From: Candidatus Thorarchaeota archaeon
Lineage (GTDB): Archaea > Asgardarchaeota > Thorarchaeia > Thorarchaeales > Thorarchaeaceae
Reading direction: 5' to 3'
DNA length: 7,616 nt
NCBI GenBank assembly: GCA_020355105.1
Contig: CP070658.1
Span: 718,216 to 725,831, forward strand
Shown here: piece after piece, positions 1-6,586 of the stretch
Position numbering within the stretch: position 1 is the stretch's first letter
Layout of the letters: each line of letters begins with the position of its first letter
Translations under genes and position numbers: made by a program
The notes under the pieces: model-generated
Databases searched by the model: none
The model's input: the letters and a program-made list of their open reading frames with translations, nothing else
Told to the model about the DNA's origin: nothing

Positions 1-1
1 A

Positions 2-1747
2 ACCTCCATCAAGACCCTCCTCAACAAGGGATTCAAGGCCGTGTTCCTCGGTACCGGTGCTCCGTTGAGTTCCAAACTGAGGATTGCGGGAGAAGATTCG
101 ATTGGAGTATACCACGCAATCGATTTCCTTGAGAAGGTCAATCGAGGTGAAAGAATACGCTTGGGCTACCATGTGGCAGTCATCGGTGGAGGAAATGCAG
201 CCATCGATGCCGCACGGGTCGCCAAGAGATTGGGAGCAAAGCACGTCACAATAATATATCGCAGGTCACGAGCTGAAATGCCAGCGATTCCCCATGAGAT
301 TGAAGACGCAATTGAAGAGGGTATTGAAGTAAAGGTACTGACAACACCTGTTGAGTGCATCGTATCGAAAGGTAGACTAGTTGGAATCACTTGCATCGAG
401 ATGAAGCTCGGAGAATCTGATGAGTCAGGCAGACGGCGTCCGATTCCAATTCCAGGTTCTGAGTTCTCAATTCCCTTCGAGAACATGATTATCGCAATTG
501 GTCAGCGTGTTGACCCGAAGGGGCCACATGCAGAGCTGGAAGTGACTGAATGGGGAACTCCAGAAGTCGACCCCATCACACTACAGACAAGTATGGAGAG
601 TGTCTTTGCAGGAGGAGATTTGGCTACTGGCCCCGGACTTGTTGTGGAGGCCGTGGGGCAGGGTAATGTCGCTGCAGAGTCTATTCACAGGTATCTTCGA
701 GGAGAGGATGTGAAGGAAGGGAGGCCGAAGACATTCATTGAGGTGTCACCCGAGGACATACGCAAGGAGAGATTCGGTGTACATCCCCGTGCTGAGATGC
801 CGAAAATCAGAATGCCTCAGAGAAGGTCATCATTCCAAGAGGTAGAGGTTGGTTTCGACGAGGCAACAGCGATAACAGAAGCAGGGCGATGCCTGAACTG
901 CACCATATGCTCAGAATGTATGGAGTGTGTGGAAGCCTGCACTCGCGAGGCCATTGATCATTCAATGACCGATGAAATCCTCGAGTTGGATGTGGGTGCA
1001 ATTGTGATATCGACCGGATACAAGATGTTCGATGTGAAGAAATACCCACGATTCGGGTATGAGATCCACGCCAATGTGATTCAGGCGATGGAGTATGAAC
1101 GACTGATCAATGCGGCTGGACCTACTGCGGGACATCTTGTCCGTCTAAGTGATGGAAAGATTCCCAAATCAATCGGATTCGTCCAGTGTGTCGGGGCAAG
1201 AGACGTCAACAAAGGCGTCCCTGCGTGCAGTCGTGTTTGTTGCATGTACGGGATCAAGAATGCTGTCATGGCAAAAGAGCACGATCCGAATGTCGACGTT
1301 ACAGTCTACTATGCTGATATGAGAGCGTTTGGAAAAGGCTTCGAAGAGTTCTATGAGATGGCAAAGACCCGCTTTGGCGTGAACTTTGTGAGAGGCCGCG
1401 TCGCGGAGATAGTTGAAACCGATGATGAGAATGTGTTGATACGCGTGGAGAACACTGAGACCCTGAACTTCATACAGAACGAACATGACCTTGTCATTCT
1501 CAGTCCTGGTATCATGCCCTCTCCTGGAATGGAGGACTTGGCCAAGGACATGGGTGTCAAGCTGGATGAGGATGGCTACATCAAGGTCGAACATCCTCTT
1601 TTGTATCCAGTAGATGCAGAGATGGATGGAATCTATACCTGTGGGTGCGCTGAGGGACCCAAGGATATTCCAGACAGCGTTGCAGCAGGAAGTGCTGCGG
1701 CAATGAGGGCCACAATAGTGCTCTCAAGGGGAGGTGAAGCAGATTGA
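2..1747 (+). CDS. NfnB/GltD-like flavoprotein fused to HdrA C-terminal half (5' partial)
   Basis: The frame is open from base 2, so the true start lies upstream; the GTG at 41 is an internal Val in a conserved stretch (KAVFLGTGAP). The first ~260 residues resemble the FAD/NAD(P) oxidoreductase of GltD and NfnB: a Rossmann motif VIGGGNAAIDAARVA (about 173-220), then YRRSRAEMPA, and a second FAD motif AGGDLATGPGLVVEAVGQG (about 608-664). A Cys-rich iron-sulfur motif follows (C-x2-C-x2-C-x2-C-x2-C-x3-C, 890-940). The rest is the C-terminal half of HdrA, with the QCVGARD Cys at 1187 and CSRVCC at 1226-1243, which in HdrA bind a [4Fe-4S] cluster, and a final CGCAEGPKDIPDSVAAGSAAA. The likely role is passing electrons between a pyridine nucleotide or ferredoxin and the Hdr-hydrogenase complex in the cytoplasm. 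The next gene overlaps it by four bases. The substrate of the NfnB-like half is inferred only. Confidence 0.85.
   Translation, partial: TSIKTLLNKGFKAVFLGTGAPLSSKLRIAGEDSIGVYHAIDFLEKVNRGERIRLGYHVAVIGGGNAAIDAARVAKRLGAKHVTIIYRRSRAEMPAIPHEIEDAIEEGIEVKVLTTPVECIVSKGRLVGITCIEMKLGESDESGRRRPIPIPGSEFSIPFENMIIAIGQRVDPKGPHAELEVTEWGTPEVDPITLQTSMESVFAGGDLATGPGLVVEAVGQGNVAAESIHRYLRGEDVKEGRPKTFIEVSPEDIRKERFGVHPRAEMPKIRMPQRRSSFQEVEVGFDEATAITEAGRCLNCTICSECMECVEACTREAIDHSMTDEILELDVGAIVISTGYKMFDVKKYPRFGYEIHANVIQAMEYERLINAAGPTAGHLVRLSDGKIPKSIGFVQCVGARDVNKGVPACSRVCCMYGIKNAVMAKEHDPNVDVTVYYADMRAFGKGFEEFYEMAKTRFGVNFVRGRVAEIVETDDENVLIRVENTETLNFIQNEHDLVILSPGIMPSPGMEDLAKDMGVKLDEDGYIKVEHPLLYPVDAEMDGIYTCGCAEGPKDIPDSVAAGSAAAMRATIVLSRGGEAD
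1730..1737 (+). promoter_or_regulatory. Shine-Dalgarno site deciding the TTG start at 1744
   Basis: GGAGGTGA is a full match to the archaeal anti-Shine-Dalgarno sequence and lies 6 bases before TTG at 1744. It sits inside the end of the preceding gene. It fixes a rare TTG start for the second HdrA and shows that these transcripts rely on leadered, Shine-Dalgarno initiation. Confidence 0.85.
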
Positions 1748-3510
1748 CAGAAGCAGAAGCTGGAGCTACGGAGGGAGCTGAGGTTCCTAGGATTGGAGTC
1801 TTCATTTGTCACTGTGGGCACAACATCGCCGGGACAGTTGATGTCGAAGCGGTGGCGAAGATGGGAGAGTCACTGCCCTATGTGGAGTACTCGACTCACT
1901 TCATGTTCATGTGTGCGGATTCCGGCCAGCAGTTGATCAAAGAGAAGATTGCTGAACACAACTTGAATCGAGTCGTCGTGGCTAGCTGTAGCCCGCGAAT
2001 GCACGAGCCAACCTTCAGGAAGGTTGTTGAGGAGGCGAATCTAAACAGGTACTTGTTTGAGCAGGTCAACCTGCGAGAACATGTCAGCTGGTGTCACATG
2101 CGCGAACCGGTAGCCGCCACCGAGAAAGCAGCGGACCTTGTAAGAATGGCGGTGGCTAGAGCCGCGCTTCTTGAGAGTTTGCCTATCAAGACGGTTGAGG
2201 TTGAACCTGTGGCACTCGTGGTGGGCGGCGGAGTAACAGGGCTAAGGGCGTCGCTTGACGTGGCTGACAGAGGCTTCAACGTCGTGTTGGTGGAGAAAGA
2301 CGGTAGTCTGGGCGGTCACGTCGCCAAGCTTGCCAGTGTCTATCCCACTGCTGAGAAAGGTACGACTCTGACTGAGGGCCTAATCAAGAGAGTCGAGAAA
2401 CATCCTCAGATCAAGGTATTCACCAACTCCAAAGTAACTGATCTCGACGGTTACATCGGCAACTTTGACATCAAGACTGAAACCAATGGCAAAGAGGAAA
2501 GTCATCGTGTAGGCACCATAATCATTGCCACAGGAATCGAGCCATTCAAGCCAGTGGGATACTATGCCTACGGCGAACACCCTGACATTCTTACCCTTGC
2601 AGAGGTAGAAGAGATGCGTCTCAAGGGAGAAGTCTTGAGGCCAAGCAATAGCAAGCCTCCCAAGACGCTGGCCTACATAGGGTGTGTCGCCTCTCGAGAA
2701 GCTGGGCTAAAGGGTCACGAACATTGTTCGAGAGTCTGTTGCACCGCTGTAGCGAAATCAGCTGGTGAAATGAAAGACACAACGGATGAAGTTGTGATAT
2801 TGTACGAGGACCTTCGGACATATGGAAGAGGCCACGAAGCCATACACAGAGAAGCTAGGCACAAGCATGTCATATACAGCAAGTTCCCGCCCGAAAAGAA
2901 GCCTGAGGTAGAGGTTGCTGATGGAAAGATAAAGCTTCATTGGCATGACGTGTTCTCTGGGGATAACCTGGTCTTCGAGCCTGATATGTTGGTTCTCGCG
3001 TCTGGGATGGTACCTCCAGAGGGGATAGATGAGGTGGCGAAGACGTTCAGTCTTACGAGAAGCCCCGACGGCTTCTTCAATCCGGAGCACGTGAAGCTGG
3101 CTCCCTTGACAACTCATACGGCAGGGATAATGATCGCTGGAGGAGCCCAAGCCGCGAAGAGTGCTGCAGAGGCCATTACTGATGCCAGCGGAGCAGCGGC
3201 CAAGGCTGTTGGGCTGATGGCTCGGGGAGAGGTCGAGATTGAATCGACGATCTCCAATGTGATTGAGGAGCTCTGCTCTTCGTGTCACACGTGCATTACA
3301 GCCTGTCCCTATGGGGCAATATCAATGGATGAATCCAAAGACCCACCCGTTGCGTTCGTTACCGAAGCAAAGTGCCACGGGTGTGGCACATGTGCAGCCG
3401 CATGTCCAAGCTCTGCAATTGTGATGCTCCACTCGACAGATGACCAGATCATGGCCATGGTGGAGGCGTATCTAACTACGTACGGTGAATCTGAAGGAGG
3501 TGCTGCCTAG
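1744..3510 (+). CDS. hdrA: Heterodisulfide reductase subunit A, short form
   Basis: This 588-residue protein is the electron-bifurcating flavin subunit of the Hdr complex. The N-terminal HdrA domain shows CHCGHNIAG (C22, C24) and ASCSPRMHEPTFR. The FAD Rossmann motif VVGGGVTGLRAS starts near residue 159. C314 plus CSRVCC (C328, C332, C333) match the cluster bound in the flavin domain of known HdrA. The C-terminus has two [4Fe-4S] ferredoxin motifs, C511-x2-C-x2-C-x3-C521 and C544-x2-C-x2-C-x3-C554. It is shorter than methanogen HdrA (about 650 residues): after the YPT motif the usual DCSxCILxPKM cysteines are replaced by AEKGTTLTEGLIK, and the inserted ferredoxin domain is missing, the chain running straight from GYIGNFDIK to IIIATG. 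The upstream fusion may supply that wiring. Start TTG is fixed by the perfect Shine-Dalgarno site; the stop TAG overlaps the next GTG start by one base. Confidence 0.92.
   Translation: MTEAEAGATEGAEVPRIGVFICHCGHNIAGTVDVEAVAKMGESLPYVEYSTHFMFMCADSGQQLIKEKIAEHNLNRVVVASCSPRMHEPTFRKVVEEANLNRYLFEQVNLREHVSWCHMREPVAATEKAADLVRMAVARAALLESLPIKTVEVEPVALVVGGGVTGLRASLDVADRGFNVVLVEKDGSLGGHVAKLASVYPTAEKGTTLTEGLIKRVEKHPQIKVFTNSKVTDLDGYIGNFDIKTETNGKEESHRVGTIIIATGIEPFKPVGYYAYGEHPDILTLAEVEEMRLKGEVLRPSNSKPPKTLAYIGCVASREAGLKGHEHCSRVCCTAVAKSAGEMKDTTDEVVILYEDLRTYGRGHEAIHREARHKHVIYSKFPPEKKPEVEVADGKIKLHWHDVFSGDNLVFEPDMLVLASGMVPPEGIDEVAKTFSLTRSPDGFFNPEHVKLAPLTTHTAGIMIAGGAQAAKSAAEAITDASGAAAKAVGLMARGEVEIESTISNVIEELCSSCHTCITACPYGAISMDESKDPPVAFVTEAKCHGCGTCAAACPSSAIVMLHSTDDQIMAMVEAYLTTYGESEGGAA
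3496..3502 (+). promoter_or_regulatory. Shine-Dalgarno site for the GTG start at 3510
   Basis: GGAGGTG lies 7 bases before GTG at 3510, within the last codons of hdrA. It supports the GTG start, which shares its first base with the hdrA TAG stop (TAGTG), so translation is probably coupled. It also shows that TAG works as a normal stop in this genome. Confidence 0.85.
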
Positions 3511-3953
3511 TGACTACAGCGCAGACAAAGACCAAGGCTCAAGCAGACTGGGAGCCGAGAATCGTTGCGTTCTGCTGCAACTGGTGCTCATATGCCGGTG
3601 CCGACCTCGCTGGAACATCAAGGATTCAATATCCAACAAATGCTAGAATCATCAGAGTGAACTGCACAGGACGGATAGACGCCGAGTTCATTCTCAGTGC
3701 TCTTGACAAGGGCGCTGATGGAGTTCTGGTGTCTGGGTGTCACCCTGGAGATTGCCACTATACAAGCGGCAACCTGAAGCTGAGGGCTAGATGGGCATTC
3801 ATGGAGGAGGCAGTCAAGCAGGCAGGTATTGACCCACGCAGAATACGTCTACAATGGGCTAGTGCCTCTGAAGCACAGATCTTCGCAGATGGAGTTGCGA
3901 AGCTGATAGAACAGGTGAGAGAAGTTGGTCCAATAGGGAGGTCGTGGAAATGA
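3510..3953 (+). CDS. mvhD: F420-non-reducing hydrogenase iron-sulfur subunit D (MvhD/VhuD)
   Basis: This 147-residue cytoplasmic protein is the electron bridge between the hydrogenase (VhuAG) and HdrA. The family motif is clear: FCCNWCSYAGADLAG (C22, C23, C26), then RVNCTGRID, then SGCHPGDCHY. In solved Mvh-Hdr complexes these cysteines hold a [2Fe-2S] cluster. Length is normal for the family (about 140). In some methanogens (VhuD) one of these cysteines is selenocysteine; here every position is a cysteine codon and there is no internal TGA. It sits between hdrA and the hydrogenase genes, the same order as methanogen vhuD-G-A-U apart from one inserted small gene. Its TGA stop overlaps the ATG of that gene by four bases. 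The identification is secure. Confidence 0.94.
   Translation: MTTAQTKTKAQADWEPRIVAFCCNWCSYAGADLAGTSRIQYPTNARIIRVNCTGRIDAEFILSALDKGADGVLVSGCHPGDCHYTSGNLKLRARWAFMEEAVKQAGIDPRRIRLQWASASEAQIFADGVAKLIEQVREVGPIGRSWK
3937..3942 (+). promoter_or_regulatory. Shine-Dalgarno site selecting ATG 3950
   Basis: GGAGGT lies 7 bases before ATG 3950 but only 1 base before the in-frame GTG at 3944. The spacing therefore selects ATG 3950, which overlaps the mvhD stop as ATGA, and shortens the predicted protein by two residues. Confidence 0.75.
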
Positions 3954-4183
3954 CAGAGTTCACGATGTACTTCGGCCAGAACTATGGTGATGTCATGATA
4001 CAGCGGAAGTCTATACTCCGGGCTCTCTCTGAAGGACCTGTGAGCGTCAGCCAAATCGCTGAGAAGGCGGGAGTCTCCAAGCAAGTCACGATGTGGAATC
4101 TCCTAGCCTTGCTGCGATGGGGTGACGTGGAGATAGCTGGCGAGGAGCATCATGAACTCGTCTTTGCATTGAGGGAGGTATGA
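3950..4183 (+). CDS. Small winged helix-turn-helix protein inside the hydrogenase operon
   Basis: This 77-residue protein has the layout of a lone winged-helix DNA-binding domain. A first helix runs from about residues 14 to 27 (DVMIQRKSILRALSEG). A helix-turn-helix follows, SVSQIAEKAG then SKQVTMWNLLALLRWGDV (about 32-60), and a short beta wing ends the chain (VEIAGEEHHELVFALREV). There are no cysteines, no added sensor domain and no membrane segment. It is coupled on both sides: ATGA overlap with mvhD, and its last codons carry the Shine-Dalgarno site of vhuG. It could be an autoregulator of the operon, or a winged helix reused as a protein-protein adaptor between subunits D and G; the sequence cannot decide. 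I do not recognise it as a standard component of methanogen vhu/mvh operons. Confidence 0.82.
   Translation: MTEFTMYFGQNYGDVMIQRKSILRALSEGPVSVSQIAEKAGVSKQVTMWNLLALLRWGDVEIAGEEHHELVFALREV
4174..4179 (+). promoter_or_regulatory. Shine-Dalgarno site selecting ATG 4186
   Basis: GGAGGT abuts ATG 4180 with no spacer but lies 6 bases before the in-frame ATG 4186. The normal spacing favours 4186 as the vhuG start, so the longer reading (adding Met-Arg) is probably wrong. Confidence 0.75.
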
Positions 4184-4185
4184 GA

Positions 4186-5109
4186 ATGGCAGATCCAGTT
4201 CCTATAGCAATGGGTCAAGGAAGTAGTTGCTGGGGTTGTTTCCAGAGCCTTGTTGATATTCATCTGAGGTTGGCAGACGTACTCCCTGCACTAGATATCA
4301 AATACTGGCAAGCTGTTGCAGACTTCAAGCTTCACCACCTGGAGAGCTATGGGGACAAATCGATTGTGGTCGGTCTCTACGAAGGCATGGCACGAACAGA
4401 GGAGGACATCCATCTCCTCAAACTGATGAGAGAGAAATGTCAGATTATGATTGCTTTCGGATCCTGCTCCTGCTTCGGCGGCATTCCTGGGCTAGCCAAC
4501 CAATATGATATCGAAGAGTGCTATGATGTCAAGTTCCGAGAGAACAAGACGGTCAAGGGTGGCAAAGTACCTTCTGAGAATCTACCTGGCATAGCTTCGG
4601 TAGTCAAACCAAACACAGACTATATCGACTTCGACATCTTCTTGCCAGGCTGCCCACCAACATCAGACCTCATATTCACTGCAGTGAGCGCACTCCTCTC
4701 AGGTCAACCGATTGACCTTCCGCCTCATGCAGTCTGTCACTACTGCAATAGAGAGAAGAAGGAAACCCCCGTTGAGAAGATTCTCAGACCCTACGAGGGC
4801 ATTGCAGACCCTGACAGATGCCTGCTCGAACAGGGTTACATTTGTGTCGGATCATCAACGTGGGGACTTTGCGAAGGACAGTGCGTGAACAAAGGTGCTA
4901 CCTGCCGTGGATGCTTTGGGCCTACTCCACCAATCACACAGGACCATGGAGCTGCATCAATATCGATGCTGGGCTCTTATGCACCTCTTGAAACTGAGGA
5001 GATCAGACAACAAGTCAAGGACCCACTTGGGACCTTCTGGCGAGTGGACTATCCCACGAGCCATTTGGGAAGAATGAGAATCAGACGTGAGGAGGCGAAG
5101 GAGAAATGA
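4186..5109 (+). CDS. mvhG: [NiFe]-hydrogenase small subunit, group 3c (MvhG/VhuG)
   Basis: This 307-residue protein is the electron-transfer subunit pairing with VhuA. It carries iron-sulfur clusters leading from the Ni-Fe site toward VhuD. The proximal cluster ligands are visible as C15-x2-C18 (SSCWGCFQSLVDIH), FGSCSCFGGIPG and LPGCPPTSD. Later motifs VCHYCNREK, a Cys in EQGYICVG, and LCEGQCVNKGATCRGCFGPT match the MvhG pattern for further [4Fe-4S] clusters. There is no twin-arginine leader or membrane anchor, so the enzyme is cytoplasmic. The CSCFGG segment has a Cys where M. marburgensis MvhG, as I recall it, has Ala (CAAYGG); its meaning is unknown. Start 4186 is chosen from Shine-Dalgarno spacing. 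The stop overlaps the vhuA ATG by four bases. Confidence 0.93.
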   Translation: MADPVPIAMGQGSSCWGCFQSLVDIHLRLADVLPALDIKYWQAVADFKLHHLESYGDKSIVVGLYEGMARTEEDIHLLKLMREKCQIMIAFGSCSCFGGIPGLANQYDIEECYDVKFRENKTVKGGKVPSENLPGIASVVKPNTDYIDFDIFLPGCPPTSDLIFTAVSALLSGQPIDLPPHAVCHYCNREKKETPVEKILRPYEGIADPDRCLLEQGYICVGSSTWGLCEGQCVNKGATCRGCFGPTPPITQDHGAASISMLGSYAPLETEEIRQQVKDPLGTFWRVDYPTSHLGRMRIRREEAKEK

Positions 5110-6422
5110 GTGGAGAGAAAATAATCCGTATTGATCCAGTGACCCGCCTTGAAGGTCATGGTGCTTTGACCATCAAGCTGAGCAAGGATGGCAAGGTGAA
5201 GGATGTTCAGTTCAACGTCCAAAGTACTCGATTCTTTGAGAAGTTTCTTGAGGGTAGACCATTGGAGGAAGCCCCGAGGATTGCTCCAAGAATCTGCGGG
5301 ATTTGCCCCATACCACATCACTTGGCCTCTGTCAAGGCTGTTGAGGCGGCTTGGGATGTGACCCCTCCTCCAGCGGCAATCAAACTGCGCAGACTCATGA
5401 TTGAGGCCAAGCAGTTCTCATCCCATACAATTCACTTCTATGCGCTGGCGGCTCCTGACTTCGTCTATGGCCCTTTTGCAGACCCGGCAGTTCGCAACGT
5501 GGCCGCGGTGCTGAAGGACCTTCCAGAGGTGGCCGTTCAAGCCATCAAGATGATGGAGTTCGGACAGGAGCTAATCAAGGCAATTGGAGCCAAGGCGGTT
5601 CATCCAACCACAGGCATCCCTGGAGGAATGCTTGCGCCCTTCAAAGAGGAAGACCGCGACTTCTTCCTGGGACGACTCGAGGAGATTCAACAGCTCACTT
5701 TGAATACGGTCGACTTGGCCAAGAAGGTGGTCACCGACTACCTTGATGTGATTACCAAGGTAGCAGTTGTACCAACCTATTACTTAGGCGTGTCAAACAA
5801 TGGTGAGCTTGATATCTACGATGGTACGGTTCGAGTGATGGACCCCGAGGGCAAGATAGTCGCAGACTTCGAGCCGAAGGACTACACGAAGTTCTATGGC
5901 GAACACGTCCCAGACCACAGCTACGGGACACACATGTACTTCAAACCGGCTGGATATCCTGACGGAATCTGGAGAGCCAACACACTTGCTAGGTGCAATG
6001 TGAATGAGAAGATGGCGACTCCCCTAGCTGACGCTGCCTTGAAGGAGATGCGAGAACTAGTCGGAAGACCCTCCCACCATACATTCGCATACCACTATGC
6101 GAGAATCGTCGAGTTGGTTCAGGCATTTGAGTGGGTGGCGACTTTGCTCAATGACCCTGATATTGTGAGCAGTGACGTGAAGCTCTCAGACGTGGAAGCA
6201 AAGGCAGGAGATGGTGTAGGAATCGTGGAGGCCCCCAGAGGAACTCTCATGCACAACTATGTTTCAGACGATGAAGGGATGCTCGTGAAGTCCAACTTGG
6301 TCGTCGCAACAAACAACAACATTGCGGGCATCGAGAAAAGCTTGATGGTCGCAGCGAAGCAGATTTTCGAAGACAAGGCTCACGAGAGCTTGAAGCTCCC
6401 AGAGCCTATGGTGAAGAGATAA
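5106..6422 (+). CDS. vhuA: [NiFe]-hydrogenase large subunit lacking the C-terminal Ni motif (VhuA)
   Basis: This 438-residue protein is the catalytic subunit of a group 3c hydrogenase. The N-terminus has the family signature IDPVTRLEGHG, and R62-I-C64-G-I-C67-P-I-P-H71 supplies two of the four Ni-Fe cysteine ligands. Other conserved stretches are HPTTGIPGGM and GIVEAPRGTLMHNY. The usual C-terminal DPCxxCxxH motif, carrying the other two ligands, is absent: the chain ends at LPEPMVKR with TAA at 6420-6422. The motif is found immediately downstream in another frame (vhuU), so this is a two-piece large subunit as in Methanococcus VhuA/VhuU, not a decayed gene. Upstream GGAGG at 5091-5095 is 10 bases from ATG. 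It overlaps vhuG by four bases, and its stop overlaps a downstream ATG (TAATG). Confidence 0.94.
   Translation: MSGEKIIRIDPVTRLEGHGALTIKLSKDGKVKDVQFNVQSTRFFEKFLEGRPLEEAPRIAPRICGICPIPHHLASVKAVEAAWDVTPPPAAIKLRRLMIEAKQFSSHTIHFYALAAPDFVYGPFADPAVRNVAAVLKDLPEVAVQAIKMMEFGQELIKAIGAKAVHPTTGIPGGMLAPFKEEDRDFFLGRLEEIQQLTLNTVDLAKKVVTDYLDVITKVAVVPTYYLGVSNNGELDIYDGTVRVMDPEGKIVADFEPKDYTKFYGEHVPDHSYGTHMYFKPAGYPDGIWRANTLARCNVNEKMATPLADAALKEMRELVGRPSHHTFAYHYARIVELVQAFEWVATLLNDPDIVSSDVKLSDVEAKAGDGVGIVEAPRGTLMHNYVSDDEGMLVKSNLVVATNNNIAGIEKSLMVAAKQIFEDKAHESLKLPEPMVKR
6410..6414 (+). promoter_or_regulatory. Shine-Dalgarno-like site before ATG 6422
   Basis: GGTGA lies 7 bases before the ATG at 6422, which overlaps the vhuA stop as TAATG. 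This is the best initiation context for vhuU, yet an in-frame TAG follows two codons later. Neither the ATT at 6434 nor the ATG at 6476 has a comparable site. Confidence 0.5.
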
Positions 6423-6586
6423 TGGTGTAGACAATTACAGAAGAAATCCCAGAAGGACTGCTCAACCTCGTTGAGATGGTTGTGCGGTGCTATGACTGCT
6501 GACTATCATGCGGTGCTCATTTCGTCGTAGTTGACGAGGAGGGCCGCGAGTTAGTCAGGAAGGAGCTTGTGACCGGCGGCGGATGA
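6422..6586 (+). CDS. vhuU: Selenocysteine-containing C-terminal mini-subunit of the hydrogenase (VhuU), start unresolved
   Basis: This mini-gene supplies the Ni-binding C-terminus missing from VhuA. From 6431 the frame reads TITEEIPEGLLNLVEM, then VVRCYDC-TGA-LSCGAHFVVV, and ends at TGA 6584-6586. In related large subunits the stretch is NLVEMVVRAYDP(C/U)LSCATH. The TGA at 6500-6502 sits exactly at the first ligand Cys, followed by L-S-C-x-x-H, so it should encode selenocysteine. After the His come 21 residues that may be removed by a hydrogenase maturation protease. The usual Pro before the Sec is Cys here, and the usual Ala three residues before that is also Cys. The start is unclear: ATG 6422 has ribosome binding support but TAG at 6428-6430 interrupts it; the frame is TAG-free from 6431; ATG 6476 would lose the conserved NLVE. 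Gene finders would miss it. The Sec call rests on motif and SECIS; the start is uncertain. Confidence 0.85.

Noticed and set aside
1169..1594. Long minus-strand open frames inside the hdrA-type genes
   Set aside because: They are shadows of well-conserved plus-strand proteins with no recognisable motifs.
5106..6422. VhuA as a pseudogene truncated before its Ni motif
   Set aside because: The rest is intact, and the missing motif is supplied immediately downstream, as in known VhuA/VhuU split enzymes.
6428..6430. TAG as pyrrolysine
   Set aside because: TAG ends hdrA in this window and the position is not in a known Pyl protein. Kept only as one option for the start problem.
6461..6475. Perfect 6-bp hairpin (CTCAAC / GTTGAG) about 25 bases before the Sec codon
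   Set aside because: It lies in codons for conserved LLNLVE residues and has no bacterial-SECIS position or core. The downstream element explains Sec insertion better.
6500..6540. Bacterial-type SECIS directly after the TGA
   Set aside because: I could not find a stem-loop of suitable spacing in the 40 bases after the codon.
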